Below are positions 1-9,012 of a stretch of DNA of 64,000 nucleotides, one piece after another (position 1 is the stretch's first letter; each line of letters begins with the position of its first letter). Below the pieces are notes generated by a model. That model saw only the letters and a program-made list of their open reading frames with translations, ran no database searches and was not told the origin of the DNA. Source of the DNA: Nocardia sp. BMG111209. GTDB taxonomy: Bacteria > Actinomycetota > Actinomycetes > Mycobacteriales > Mycobacteriaceae. A program made the position numbers and the translations under genes. The stretch lies in the NCBI RefSeq assembly GCF_000381925.1, contig NZ_KB907310.1, forward strand, positions 186,001-250,000. The letters are read 5' to 3'.

Positions 1-294
1 GGATTCGTCCGCACCGACATATCCGGTCCGAACACCGAGCGGCACGCTCGCGAGATTCAGAGATATGCCTGGCGCAACGGTTTTCGCCTGCTGTATACGG
101 TGCGGCCTCCGATCGACCACGCCGATCCGATCGGTTACGCCCTCGGTCTCGCGGCCGGCCTCGACGTCCCGGTCATCGTCGTCTTCGACCTCGCGCACGT
201 GGACAACCGCCCCGAACTCGTCTGCGACGACTTCGATCTGGTGACCGTCTGCCCGCCCCAGACCTGGGCCCGCACCGCCGCGGCGGGGTGGTGA
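1..294 (+). CDS. Hypothetical protein, 5'-truncated by the window edge
   Basis: The reading frame is open from base 1 and ends at TGA 292-294, so only the last 97 codons are visible and the start lies outside. The segment begins GFVRTDISG and has an alternating hydrophobic pattern (LDVPVIVVFDLAHV) like a small Rossmann-type alpha/beta fold. From memory it resembles short actinobacterial proteins that start with a similar R-T-D-x-S-G motif, vaguely resolvase-like, which have no assigned function. The next gene begins 2 bases after the stop, so the two are probably co-transcribed. No function is claimed. Confidence 0.6.
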   Translation, partial: GFVRTDISGPNTERHAREIQRYAWRNGFRLLYTVRPPIDHADPIGYALGLAAGLDVPVIVVFDLAHVDNRPELVCDDFDLVTVCPPQTWARTAAAGW

Positions 295-296
295 CG

Positions 297-764
297 ATGC
301 GCCTGCCGACCAAGAACATGGTCATCGCCGCCTGCTGCGGCAACGCCGACCTCGCCCATCCGATCCTCCCCGCGATCGCCCGGTTGTCCGCCCTGCATCG
401 CGACCGGCTCGCCGCCGACCCGGTCGATCTGCGCGGAATAGACTGCGCCCGAGGCACTCTGGTGCGCGAGATCGATCACTGGGTGGCGCTGGAACACCGC
501 CAGCGCCCCGCCGCGTACCTGCACACCGAATCCCTGGGTTCCGTCGTGGACCGGATGACCCGGACCCACGCCTGGGCCTGCCAGCTCCTGTTGTCCGCCA
601 GCGGCGCCGACCTGTCGGTCCACTCGGCCTGGACCGTCCTGGCCGAACTCACCGACGCCTACCAGGATCTGGTGACCGAGGTCGAATGCGGCCGCCGCCG
701 CCTCCCGCTCACCCAGCCCTGGGAGATCATCGCCGCCGACAGCACCCGATCGGGATGCTGGTAG
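297..764 (+). CDS. DUF4254-like protein
   Basis: A protein of about 155 residues. The pattern LPTKNMVIAACCGN, then LSALHRDRL, then LVREIDHWV resembles DUF4254 proteins common in Nocardia and relatives. It is helical with no signal peptide or membrane segment. ATG 297 is preferred because a GGGGTGG stretch lies just upstream. GTG 288 is an in-frame alternative that would overlap the preceding stop. The tight spacing to the upstream gene suggests one transcript. The function of the family is unknown, and the family assignment is from recalled sequence pattern, not a search. Confidence 0.65.
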   Translation: MRLPTKNMVIAACCGNADLAHPILPAIARLSALHRDRLAADPVDLRGIDCARGTLVREIDHWVALEHRQRPAAYLHTESLGSVVDRMTRTHAWACQLLLSASGADLSVHSAWTVLAELTDAYQDLVTEVECGRRRLPLTQPWEIIAADSTRSGCW

Positions 765-853
765 CCCGGCCGGGCGAGACCGTGCCGGTGCGGCGATCCG
801 AGCCGGCCCGGTGGGTCTGGCGGAACCGGTGGCGGAGTTGGAACACTCGTGCG

Positions 854-3800
854 GTGCGGGTGAGTGTGCTGGGACCGGTGCGGGTCGACGATGCGGACGG
901 GACGCCGCTGGTCATCGGTGGTGACCGGGTGCGAATGCTGTTGGCGCGGTTGGCGTTGGCGGGTGGGCGGCCGGTGCCGCCGGAGGCGCTGATCGACGGG
1001 CTGTGGGGTGAGCACCCGCCGGCCGCCGCGGCCGGGGCGTTGCAGGCGCTGGTGTCCCGGCTGCGGCGGGCGCTGCGCGCGGCGGGCGCGGTCGAACTCG
1101 TGGCCGGGGGTTATCGGCTGGCGGAGGTCGAGGTCGACGCGGATCGGTTCGAGGAGCTGGTGCGGCAGGGGCGGCGGGAGCTGGCCGGCGAACGGGCCGC
1201 ACCCGCGGCGGCCACGTTCGGGCGAGCGCTCGGGTTGTGGCGCGGTCCGGCGCTGGGAGATGTGCTGGACGCCCCCTTCGCCCGTGCGGCCGCGATCCGG
1301 CTCGAGGAGCTGCGAACGGCGGCCGAGGAGGATCGTCTCGACGCCGAATTACGGCTCGGGCGACATGCCGAGATCCTGCCCGCGCTGGAGACGGCGGCGG
1401 CCGCGCGGCCGCTGAGCGAACGGCTTGCCGCGCTGCGGATCCGGGCGCTGGCGGCGATCGGGCGGCAGGCCGACGCCTTGGCCGCCTTCGACGAGATCCG
1501 CGCGCGGCTCGACGACGAGTTGGGGATCGACCCGTCGCCGGGACTGCGCGAGGCCCACCTGGCGGTGCTGCGCGGTGAGGTGCGGCGGCCGGCACCATCG
1601 CCGGAACCGATTGCGGCCCTTCCCGTTCCGCTCACCCCGTTCATCGGGCGGGAGCGGGAACTGCGCGAGGTGCAACGACTGTGCGCCACATCGCGACTGG
1701 TCACCGTCGTGGGCCCCGGCGGCGCCGGCAAGACCCGGCTGGCGCTACAGGCCGCGACGAGTATGCCGGAGGTCCGGGTGCACTTCGTATCGCTGGCCGA
1801 ATCCGGCGCGCCGGATCCGCTGGCCGACGCGATCGCCGGTGCGCTGGCCGCCGGATCGCCGCCGGATCGGCTGCTCGGCCTGCTGGATGTCGGTGCGGCG
1901 CTGCTGATCCTGGACAACTGCGAACATGTCCTCGACGCCGTCGCGGCACCGGCCGCCCGGCTGCTCGAGCGGCTGCCGCAGCTGACGATCCTGGCCACCA
2001 GTCGCGAGCCGCTCGCGGTGACCGGTGAGGCGCTGTGCCATCTGGACTCGCTCGACGTGCCCGCACCGGATGCGGATCTCCCCGGCATCGCGGAATCGGC
2101 GGCGGTACGGCTGTTCCTGGACCGGGCGCGCGCGGCCCGGCCGGATTTCGCGCTCGACGAGCGCACCGCCGAACCGGTCGCGGAGATCTGCCGCCGCCTC
2201 GACGGACTGCCGCTGGCGCTGGAAATGGCCGCCGCCAAGCTGCGTTCGATGTCCGTCGAGCAGATCTCCGCTCGCCTCGACGACCGGTTCCGCTTCCTGG
2301 GATCCGGTAGCCGGGCCGCACTGCCGCGCCAACGCACCCTCCTGGCGCTGGTCGAATGGAGCTGGGATCTGCTCACCGGACCGGAACGAGTGCTGGCCGG
2401 ACGTCTCTCGCTGTTCCGTGGCGGCGCGACCGTCGAAGCGGCGCAGGCGATCTGCGTGGACGAGTCGCTGCCGGCGGCGGACCTGCCGTACCTGCTCGAC
2501 GGCCTGGTCGAGAAGTCGCTGCTGCCGGTACCGTCGGGCGACCCGCCGCGCTACCGGATGTCCGAGACGATCCGCGCCTATGCGGCAACACAATTCGACG
2601 CGACCGGAGTGGCGGCCGGACGCTTCGCGGATCACTTCCTCGCCTCGGCTTGCCGGAACGAGCCTCGCCTGCGCACCCGCGAACAGTGCACCGCGATGGC
2701 GGTTTTCGATGCCGAGCACGCGAATCTGGAATTCGCGCTGCGCACCGCCCTGGACACCGGCGACGCGAGCCGCGCCGCCGAATTCGTCACGGCGCTGTTC
2801 TGGTACTGGGGCCTGCGCGGGATGAGCGCCGGATTCGACACCTACCTCACCGCCGTCCTGAACCTGCCGTTGCCGGATCGCACCCGGGCCGCGCTGCGCG
2901 TCGTGCACTCGATGACGAGCGGACTGGCCGAAACCGCACCGGCCGCCGATGCGATCCGCGCACTCCTCGGCGACTGTCTCCGCACCGGGGCAACGGAATA
3001 CCACCCCGCACTGCCGTTGTGGTTGCCGCTGCTGGCATTCCGCGTCGGCGACACCGAGACCGGCGAACGGGTCCGCATCGAGGCCCTGGCCGCCGCGGAC
3101 CCGTGGGTGCGTGGCAGCGCGCACCTCTCCCGGCATCTGGCCGCCGTCGAGCGCGGCAGCGGCGACCGGTCCGGCGCGCGAGCGGCCGTCCGCGAATTCG
3201 ACCAGGCGGGCGACCGCTGGGGCCTGGGCATGGCCTGGCTGGCCGTCGGCCGCGAGCACGCGTTGCGCGGAGAGCACGACGCGGCCGTCACGGCCTTCGA
3301 GCACGCGGTCGCCGCCGGGACCGAACTCGGACTCGAGGACGATACCGCCGAAGCCTGGGCCGCCCTGGCCGAAACCCGGATGCGCACGGGCGATCTCGCC
3401 GCCGCGGCGCGCGATCTCGACGTCGCCGACCGCCGCGCGGCGACACACGGCCTCACTCGCACGGCCGCGCTACTGCGGCTGAGCCGTGCCGAATTGCACC
3501 GTCGCGCAGGTGAATTCGACCGCGCCGAGGCATTGCTCACGACGCTGGCCCAGCGACCGCACCGCCTGCCCTATCCCGAACCGATCGCCGCCGACCTCGT
3601 CGCGGGAGCCCGCCTCGCGGTACGGGTGACCGCCGGCACGCTCGCCCCGGCCCGGGAACTACTCGCCGCGGCCGCTCGTGGTGCGGCCGCGCGCGGAACC
3701 GCGGCGCTGGCCGACCACGCCCGGGTACTGGCCCACCTACACGACCTGGAGGACGCTCCCGCTCTCGCCGCCGAGACCCTCGGTGCCGCCCAATCGATTC

Positions 3801-3970
3801 GAGGTGTCCCGGATTCCGGCGACCCGGAAATCCGCTCCCTCGCAACCCGTCTCGCCGACCGCCTGGGCCACGAGACCTTCACCGCACACGTCCGGCGCGG
3901 GGCCGAACTGCCCCGCGCCGACGCGGTACGCCTGCTCACCGATCCCACTCCCGTCCCGTCCGAACACTGA
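854..3970 (+). CDS. AfsR/SARP-type transcriptional regulator with BTAD and ATPase domains
   Basis: A large one-component regulator of about 1038 residues. An OmpR-type winged helix occupies roughly residues 1-95 (MRVSVLGPVRV, VSRLRRAL). A bacterial transcriptional activation domain follows to about 245. Next is an NB-ARC-like ATPase with P-loop GPGGAGKT near residue 288 and Walker B LLILDNCEH near 352. The rest is a long helical, TPR-like C-terminus. The frame is open upstream to 686, but GTG 854 is chosen because homologues begin directly with the V-x-V-L-G-P strand and the earlier part overlaps the DUF4254-like gene. Such proteins usually activate secondary metabolism or stress genes. No biosynthetic cluster is visible here, so its target is unknown. 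Confidence 0.88.
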   Translation: MRVSVLGPVRVDDADGTPLVIGGDRVRMLLARLALAGGRPVPPEALIDGLWGEHPPAAAAGALQALVSRLRRALRAAGAVELVAGGYRLAEVEVDADRFEELVRQGRRELAGERAAPAAATFGRALGLWRGPALGDVLDAPFARAAAIRLEELRTAAEEDRLDAELRLGRHAEILPALETAAAARPLSERLAALRIRALAAIGRQADALAAFDEIRARLDDELGIDPSPGLREAHLAVLRGEVRRPAPSPEPIAALPVPLTPFIGRERELREVQRLCATSRLVTVVGPGGAGKTRLALQAATSMPEVRVHFVSLAESGAPDPLADAIAGALAAGSPPDRLLGLLDVGAALLILDNCEHVLDAVAAPAARLLERLPQLTILATSREPLAVTGEALCHLDSLDVPAPDADLPGIAESAAVRLFLDRARAARPDFALDERTAEPVAEICRRLDGLPLALEMAAAKLRSMSVEQISARLDDRFRFLGSGSRAALPRQRTLLALVEWSWDLLTGPERVLAGRLSLFRGGATVEAAQAICVDESLPAADLPYLLDGLVEKSLLPVPSGDPPRYRMSETIRAYAATQFDATGVAAGRFADHFLASACRNEPRLRTREQCTAMAVFDAEHANLEFALRTALDTGDASRAAEFVTALFWYWGLRGMSAGFDTYLTAVLNLPLPDRTRAALRVVHSMTSGLAETAPAADAIRALLGDCLRTGATEYHPALPLWLPLLAFRVGDTETGERVRIEALAAADPWVRGSAHLSRHLAAVERGSGDRSGARAAVREFDQAGDRWGLGMAWLAVGREHALRGEHDAAVTAFEHAVAAGTELGLEDDTAEAWAALAETRMRTGDLAAAARDLDVADRRAATHGLTRTAALLRLSRAELHRRAGEFDRAEALLTTLAQRPHRLPYPEPIAADLVAGARLAVRVTAGTLAPARELLAAAARGAAARGTAALADHARVLAHLHDLEDAPALAAETLGAAQSIRGVPDSGDPEIRSLATRLADRLGHETFTAHVRRGAELPRADAVRLLTDPTPVPSEH

Positions 3971-4026
3971 CTCCTACGGACCCCGGCATCCACCGGCGCT
4001 GCCATCGCGAGCGGCCGATCGCGTGG

Positions 4027-5421
4027 TCAGTCGGCTACTCGGGTGAAAAGCCTTCCGGCCAAGTCGATTCCGACCACCGTTCCCGCCGAGTCCCGGGTGA
4101 AGAATCCGCGCTGCCCGGTGAACGCGCCACCGGTGACGATGTAGTCGTCCCCGTCGCCCGGCAGCAGTCCGAAGTCGAACGGCGGATAGTCCGCGGGCAG
4201 TTCCGTTTTCGAGGTGGCTCGGATCTCCGGCTTCAACCGGGTCTCCAGCGCCATCCCGTCCGCGGTGGTGCGCACGGTCAGGGTCATCACCTCGGTCGCG
4301 TAGTGGCCCACCAGTTCCCGGGCCCGGTCACCGTCGAACGGGATCGGCTCCGGATCACGGTCCACCACACCGAGGTAGTGCTCCAGTGCCCATCGGGTCA
4401 CCGCTCGGGTGAACGCGACCCCGTCCGGTCCGCTGCACATCACCGTCACGGCGAAGTTGCGCTCCGGCACCAGGAGCAGATCCGCGAATTGGCCGTTGCC
4501 CGAGCCGCCGTGCCCGACGGTGTGGACGCCCTCGGATCCGACCGCGCGCAGGAACCAGCACAGCCCGAACGCGTCGCCGAGTGAGCTGCCGCGCAGTGCC
4601 ACGGTCGGCTGCTGCATGCGCCGCCGGACCTCGAGGGGCAGCACGCCCCGCGCGGCGGCGTCGTCGAGGTCGCCGAGATGCAGCCGCGCCCAGCGCAATT
4701 GGTCGGTCACCGTGGAGGCGATGCCGCCGCCGGGATTGTTGCCGCGGGTGTCCTTCCACTGCCGGGCCACCACCACACCGCCGTTGCCGTCCGGATTGTG
4801 GCCCACCGCAAAGCGTTTCACCATGGCCTCGGCCGGGCGGTAGCAGGTGTCGCGCAGGCCGAGCGGTTCGAGCGCGAGATCGGTGACGGTCTGTTCGAAG
4901 GTTCCGCCGGTGACCTTCTCGACGATCCGGCCCAGCAGGTTGTAGCCGGCCTGGCTGTAGGAGGCGCGATCGCCGACCGCGCCGATCATCTCCAGTTCGC
5001 GCATGCGGCCCACATAGGCCGCCAGGGCGTCGTCACCGTCGCCGGTCTCCACGATCAGCCGGATACCGAGGCCCGCGGTGTGGTTCAGCAGATTCCGCAC
5101 CGTCATCTCGGCGGCCGCCCGCTCGTCGGCGAGTATCAGTTCCGGCACGTATCGCCGCACGGGCGCGTCCAGTTCGATCAGCCCCGCGGTGACCAGATGC
5201 ATGACGACGGTGGCGGTGAAGGTCTTGCTGACCGATCCGAGCGTGAAGAGGGTGTGCGGGTCGACCGGTAGCGGATTCTCGACGCTGGTCACGCCGTGGC
5301 ATGCGAACGTTTCACGACCGTCGGCCCACACCCCGACCGCGGCGCCGGGAATGCCGAGACGGGTGGCGGTGGCGGCGACGAATTCGGGCAGTGCGGTGGC
5401 GGATACGGCGGGTGTGGACAT
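4027..5421 (-). CDS. Serine hydrolase, beta-lactamase/class C PBP-like
   Basis: A 464-residue protein of the beta-lactamase-related serine hydrolase family. The nucleophile motif S63-V-S-K66 (SxxK) is clear. YSQAGYN supplies the second-motif Tyr, with Gln where Asn is usual, and VGHGGSGNG supplies the HxG third motif. A C-terminal lipocalin-like region of about 100 residues follows. There is no obvious signal peptide, so it is probably cytosolic and acts as an esterase or peptidase rather than a true beta-lactamase. ATG 5421 has an AAAGGAAC ribosome site. An upstream in-frame extension to 5568 has no such site. It converges on the SARP gene with 56 bases between stops. Confidence 0.85.
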   Translation of the reverse strand: MSTPAVSATALPEFVAATATRLGIPGAAVGVWADGRETFACHGVTSVENPLPVDPHTLFTLGSVSKTFTATVVMHLVTAGLIELDAPVRRYVPELILADERAAAEMTVRNLLNHTAGLGIRLIVETGDGDDALAAYVGRMRELEMIGAVGDRASYSQAGYNLLGRIVEKVTGGTFEQTVTDLALEPLGLRDTCYRPAEAMVKRFAVGHNPDGNGGVVVARQWKDTRGNNPGGGIASTVTDQLRWARLHLGDLDDAAARGVLPLEVRRRMQQPTVALRGSSLGDAFGLCWFLRAVGSEGVHTVGHGGSGNGQFADLLLVPERNFAVTVMCSGPDGVAFTRAVTRWALEHYLGVVDRDPEPIPFDGDRARELVGHYATEVMTLTVRTTADGMALETRLKPEIRATSKTELPADYPPFDFGLLPGDGDDYIVTGGAFTGQRGFFTRDSAGTVVGIDLAGRLFTRVAD

Positions 5422-5664
5422 CGACGGTTCCTTTCGACGGGAAGCGCGGCACCCGGTGTCGGTGGTGAGTGCCCGCTGCGCCCATGACATTTCCGTCCAC
5501 CGCCGACAGCGCACCGACAGCGCGCTGACAGCCGTCCGGTCCGGGCACCGGGTGCCGCGCGCAGTCACGGTTCGGGTTCATCTCCCCGGATCGGGAAGTT
5601 TCCGCTGTGCCACACCGCTGTTCACAAGACGCTGAAGATTTGCCCGATGGGAGGAGTTCTCATC

Positions 5665-5949
5665 ATGCGGAGGAATTACGCGCTCGCCGCACTGTCGGCC
5701 GCGTTCATCGCGGGATCCGTGGTCACTGCGGGGGTGTCTTCGGCCGGAACCGGGATGTGCAGCTTCGTCGACATTTCCATCCAGTTCTGCCACACCTCGT
5801 TCGAGCACGATCCGAATCCGATGTCCCCCGGACACGGTCCGGGCGCCGGCTTCGGCTCGGAACTGGGCGGTCAGCCGCGGATCCTGGTGGACACCGGCGG
5901 CGCTCAGCATGTGCCGGACGGCGTCGTACGCCATCTCGACGCCCCGTAG
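5665..5949 (+). CDS. Small exported protein of unknown function
   Basis: A 94-residue protein starting MRRNYALAALSAAF, with a positively charged start and an Ala/Val-rich hydrophobic stretch ending near VSSAG, which looks like a Sec signal peptide. The mature part is short, contains two cysteines (MCSF and QFCH) and is rich in Gly, Pro and His. ATG 5665 is chosen over the in-frame ATG 5647 because GGAGGAG lies about 10 bases upstream of it. It is transcribed away from the serine hydrolase gene. No family is recognised. Confidence 0.6.
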   Translation: MRRNYALAALSAAFIAGSVVTAGVSSAGTGMCSFVDISIQFCHTSFEHDPNPMSPGHGPGAGFGSELGGQPRILVDTGGAQHVPDGVVRHLDAP

Positions 5950-6015
5950 CCGAGCATTCGCTCGAAGGCGCGCGGACCGGCCGAACGGCCCGCGGCACGC
6001 TCTGCGGCAACGCCG

Positions 6016-7158
6016 CTAGGCGCTCTGCGATAACCCGGCGTGGGCCCCGCCGATCACCTCGGTGTAGTGGCCGACCAGTTCGGTGCAGATCGCGGGCCAG
6101 GTCCGGTGCAGAACGGATTTCCGTGCCGCCGCGGCGAATCGGATGCGCAACTCCGGATCGCGCAACGCCGCGACCGCGCTGGGCAGCAGTTCGGTGAAAC
6201 GATCCACCGGCAACAGATAACCGTTGCGGCAGTGTGCGATCAGATCGCGCGGGCCGCCGGCATCCGGGCCGATCACCGGGATGCCCGAGGCGAGCGCCTC
6301 CTGCACACCCTGACAGAACGTTTCATGTTCGCCCGCGTGCACCATCACGTCCAGGCTCGCGTAGGCGGCCGCCAGGTCCGTGCCGCCCAGTTCCCCGGTG
6401 AAGATCGCCGACGGCATCAGCTCGGCCAGCCGGGCCCGCTGCGGGCCGTCGCCCACGATGACCAACTGCACATCCGGATCGTCGGCGAGTACCGCGAGCC
6501 GCTCCACATGCTTCTCCGGCGCCAGCCGGCCGACGAAGCCGACCACCAGCTTGTCCCCGGCCGACCAGGCGGTGCGCAACTCCTCCGAGCGGGCCGCCGG
6601 ATTGAAACGTGCGATGTCGACGCCGCGCGCCCAGCGGTGCACCCGCGGGATGCCGTGCCGCTCGAGATCCTCCACCGCCGCCGAGGACGGGGCGAGCGTG
6701 CGGGCCGCGCGCACGTGGATGCGCCGGGTCCAGGCCCAGGCCGCCCGCCGCGCCGCGCCGAGTCCGTAACTCTGGGCGAAGCCCGCCACATCGGTCTGAT
6801 AGATCGCGACGGCCGGCAGATCCAGCCGCAGCGCGGCCGCGACGCCGCCGGCGCCGAGCAGGAAGGGGGAGGCCAGGTGCACCACGTCGGCGTCGAACTC
6901 GTCGATCGCCGAGGTGATCACCGGCTGGGGGAGACCCACCGGCAGGGAACTGATCTTCGGCACCATCACCGCGGGCACCCGGATCACCGGGAACCGCCCG
7001 TGCTCGCGCGGCGCCGGGGGCCGGCCGCGCAGGCTGTCCGGTGCGATCACCAGGGCATCGTGCCCGTTGCGATCCAGATGATCCAGGACCTGCAAGACGG
7101 AGTTCACGACACCGTTCATGTTGGGCAGGAACGACTCCGCAACGATGGCTACGCGCAC
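6016..7158 (-). CDS. mgtA: GDP-mannose-dependent alpha-mannosyltransferase (MgtA-like, GT4)
   Basis: A 380-residue GT-B glycosyltransferase. The N-terminus [17 protein letters not shown] and the donor-side block [21 protein letters not shown], and [16 protein letters not shown] (the E-x7-E motif) closely match M. tuberculosis Rv0557 (MgtA) as recalled. MgtA adds mannose to a glucuronosyl-diacylglycerol anchor to build lipomannan-like glycolipids at the cytoplasmic face of the membrane. In M. tuberculosis the gene sits in the same neighbourhood as menJ, grcC1 and htpX, as here, which supports orthology. The DUF3592 gene is just upstream on the same strand. ATG 7158 fits the conserved N-terminus. 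Confidence 0.9.
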   Translation of the reverse strand: MRVAIVAESFLPNMNGVVNSVLQVLDHLDRNGHDALVIAPDSLRGRPPAPREHGRFPVIRVPAVMVPKISSLPVGLPQPVITSAIDEFDADVVHLASPFLLGAGGVAAALRLDLPAVAIYQTDVAGFAQSYGLGAARRAAWAWTRRIHVRAARTLAPSSAAVEDLERHGIPRVHRWARGVDIARFNPAARSEELRTAWSAGDKLVVGFVGRLAPEKHVERLAVLADDPDVQLVIVGDGPQRARLAELMPSAIFTGELGGTDLAAAYASLDVMVHAGEHETFCQGVQEALASGIPVIGPDAGGPRDLIAHCRNGYLLPVDRFTELLPSAVAALRDPELRIRFAAAARKSVLHRTWPAICTELVGHYTEVIGGAHAGLSQSA

Positions 7159-7260
7159 GCTTCGAGTGTGATCAACCAGACACGCCCGTACGTCACCACG
7201 ACGTGACGCCTACGCGAAAAATCGGCGAACAATTCCGCCGTCGACGGGCTGCCACCGCGG

Positions 7261-7356
7261 TCGGCGATCAGGCTGCCGCCACAGTGGCCGATCAGGCTGC
7301 CGCCCCGATCGGCGTTCAGGCTGCCGCCATCGTGGTGGATCAAGCCGCCGCCTCGG
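7261..7356. repeat. Four-unit 24-bp tandem repeat at the 3' end of the DUF3592 gene
   Basis: Four 24-bp units begin at 7261, 7285, 7309 and 7333. Each carries a version of GATCAGGCTGCCGCC, and the last is the most diverged. On the minus strand the last unit encodes the end of the DUF3592 protein (AEAAA-stop) and the other three lie just after the stop codon, so the gene's tail appears to have been copied downstream. Each unit keeps a TGA in the same relative place. Confidence 0.85.
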
Positions 7357-7840
7357 CGGGCCGGCGCATCGGCAGCCGGGAGGCGGGATCGCGGCGTCGC
7401 GCGAACCGGCGCAACACGAACAACAACGGCAGTGCCACCACCCAGCAGACCACGATCACCGACAGGGCCGGGATGATCGCCACCCGGGCATCGCGCCCGG
7501 CGACCCGGACCAGTTCGGGATCCTTCTTGCTGTACTCGACATTGATGCGTTCACCGGCGGTGAGCCGGGTGGGGTACAGCACCCCGGTCTTGGGATTGTG
7601 GGTGACGCCGTCGGGGGTGACATAGGTGACCGCCGATCGCAGCCGGCCCGCCGACAGCACCTCGCCACTGGTGACACCCTTGTCGGAACTGATCAGATAA
7701 TCGTCGCGCCAGGCCGCCAGCACCAGCAGCACCGCCAGCACGCTCACCGTGACCGCGGCGACCAGAACCCCGATCCGGGTCCGGCGCAGACGCGTCGGGC
7801 CGGACGGCCGTTGATCATCAGACTGGCTGGTTTCCGACAC
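7340..7840 (-). CDS. DUF3592-type membrane protein (Rv0556-like)
   Basis: A 166-residue protein with two predicted membrane helices, near residues 24-43 (IGVLVAAVTVSVLAVLLVLAA) and 123-142 (IPALSVIVVCWVVALPLLF). They flank an extracytoplasmic beta-rich segment containing YVTPDGVTHNPKTGVLYPTRL and INVEYSKKDPELVRV, the usual DUF3592 signature. In M. tuberculosis the small membrane protein Rv0556 also lies next to mgtA. The start is GTG 7840. Its stop codon lies inside a 24-bp tandem repeat, so the C-terminal AEAAA may be strain-variable. Function is unknown. Confidence 0.75.
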   Translation of the reverse strand: MSETSQSDDQRPSGPTRLRRTRIGVLVAAVTVSVLAVLLVLAAWRDDYLISSDKGVTSGEVLSAGRLRSAVTYVTPDGVTHNPKTGVLYPTRLTAGERINVEYSKKDPELVRVAGRDARVAIIPALSVIVVCWVVALPLLFVLRRFARRRDPASRLPMRRPAEAAA

Positions 7841-7880
7841 TGCACAAGGCTATTCCATCGCTCCGATAGCGTGTGCGGCC

Positions 7881-8387
7881 ATGTCCCGAAAATTCTGCTT
7901 CACCGTGTCTTACCGCGTCCCGGTCGAACAGCTGCACCGGGCGATCCTCAGCGAAGAATTGTGGCGGACGAGATTCGCGGCCGCCCCGACCGCGACCGTC
8001 GACGTCTCCCGGCCGGAGGGACCCGGCACCGTCCGGATCCACATGACCGAGCGCGCCCGGCCGGACAAGATCCCGTCGGTCGTGAAGCGGGTGATCGATA
8101 CGGAGCTCGTGCTCGAACGTGTCGACAACTGGGGACCGCTGACCGGCGGGACCGCGAGCGGCACCTTCACCGGCGCCACCAAGGGCATCACCACCGAGAT
8201 GGACGGCACCTACGTGCTGCGGGCCACCGCCACCGGATCCGAGATCGAGGTGACCGGCCTCGTGGCCGTCAAGGTGCCGCTGGTCGGCGGGATGATCGAG
8301 CCGTTGGCCGAGCAGTTGCTGCACCGGGTGCTCGACAGCGAGCGGAAATTCGCCGAACAACAGCTCGAGGCCGCCGCGACGGCCTGA
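7881..8387 (+). CDS. DUF2505 family protein (SRPBCC/START fold)
   Basis: A 168-residue protein. The opening CFTVSYRVPVEQLHRAILSEE, the central RARPDKIPSVVKRVI and the late VAVKVPLVGGMIEPLAEQLL are typical of DUF2505, a member of the START-like ligand-binding superfamily. No signal peptide or membrane segment is seen, so it is probably a soluble cytosolic protein that binds a hydrophobic ligand, as inferred from the fold. It is divergent from the DUF3592 gene, 40 bases away. A strong hairpin at 8431-8466 follows it. Confidence 0.75.
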   Translation: MSRKFCFTVSYRVPVEQLHRAILSEELWRTRFAAAPTATVDVSRPEGPGTVRIHMTERARPDKIPSVVKRVIDTELVLERVDNWGPLTGGTASGTFTGATKGITTEMDGTYVLRATATGSEIEVTGLVAVKVPLVGGMIEPLAEQLLHRVLDSERKFAEQQLEAAATA

Positions 8388-8430
8388 GCCCGCTCGCCGC
8401 TGGTCGCCGTATGACTCGTAGGAGATACCG

Positions 8431-8466
8431 ACCGGCCCCCGCCGCATCCCTCCGGCGCGGGCCGGT
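8431..8466. terminator. GC-rich hairpin between convergent genes
   Basis: A 14-base stem (ACCGGCCCCCGCCG at 8431-8444 with CGGCGCGGGCCGGT at 8453-8466, one mismatch) around an 8-base loop. It lies between the ends of the DUF2505 and VOC genes, which face each other. No long T-run follows, so it may be a bidirectional terminator of the T-poor actinobacterial kind. Confidence 0.6.
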
Positions 8467-8478
8467 GGCATATCCGGA

Positions 8479-8937
8479 TCAATCACCCTCGGGGGTGGCC
8501 CACTCACCGTTCGACGGGTCGAATTCGCGGCGTTCCACCAGCACCAGCCAGTTCCCGGAGTTGTCGCGCGCCACGGCCTCGACACCGTACGGTCGCTCCG
8601 AGGGCGGCTGCACGAATTCCACGCCCTTGGCGGTCAGTTCCTCGTAGGCCTTGTGGCAGTCCTCGGTGCGCAGGCCGAGTCCGCCCATGGTGCCGCCGGC
8701 CAGCGCGCGGCTCACCGCGGTGGCCATACCCTCGTCCAGCGGCGGGCCGGGCAGCATCAGCGTCACCTCCAGCTCCGGATGGTCGGGCTGCGCGACGGTG
8801 ACCCAGCGGAATCCACCCTCGCCCATGGTCACGTCGGAGGTCTCCACGAAGTCGAGCTTGTCGATGTACCACTGCTTCGCGGCGGTCTGATCGGTCACGT
8901 AGACGGTGACCAGGGACACATTGCTGATGATTGCCAT
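8479..8937 (-). CDS. VOC (glyoxalase/bleomycin-resistance fold) protein
   Basis: A 152-residue protein with two beta-alpha-beta-beta-beta units. It starts MAIISNVSLVTVYVTDQTAAKQWYIDKL and ends with GVEAVARDNSGNWLVLVE, both typical of the vicinal oxygen chelate superfamily. The acidic residue in WLVLVE fits a metal ligand position. Members include isomerases, dioxygenases and antibiotic-binding proteins, and the substrate cannot be read from sequence. The AraC gene is 75 bases upstream on the same strand and menJ just before that, so all three may share a transcript and the AraC protein may control this gene. Confidence 0.82.
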   Translation of the reverse strand: MAIISNVSLVTVYVTDQTAAKQWYIDKLDFVETSDVTMGEGGFRWVTVAQPDHPELEVTLMLPGPPLDEGMATAVSRALAGGTMGGLGLRTEDCHKAYEELTAKGVEFVQPPSERPYGVEAVARDNSGNWLVLVERREFDPSNGEWATPEGD

Positions 8938-9012
8938 GGGTTCACGCTAGGCCGACCGAGGTCCCGCCCGCTTCTCCGAAATTGCGGTCTTCACCGAGCC
9001 ACGGCCCGATCG

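Noticed and set aside
7149..7343. Minus-strand peptide with GGSLNADRGGSLIGHCGGS repeats as a small gene
   Set aside because: It is the 24-bp tandem repeat read in one frame, followed by intergenic sequence. There is no ribosome site.
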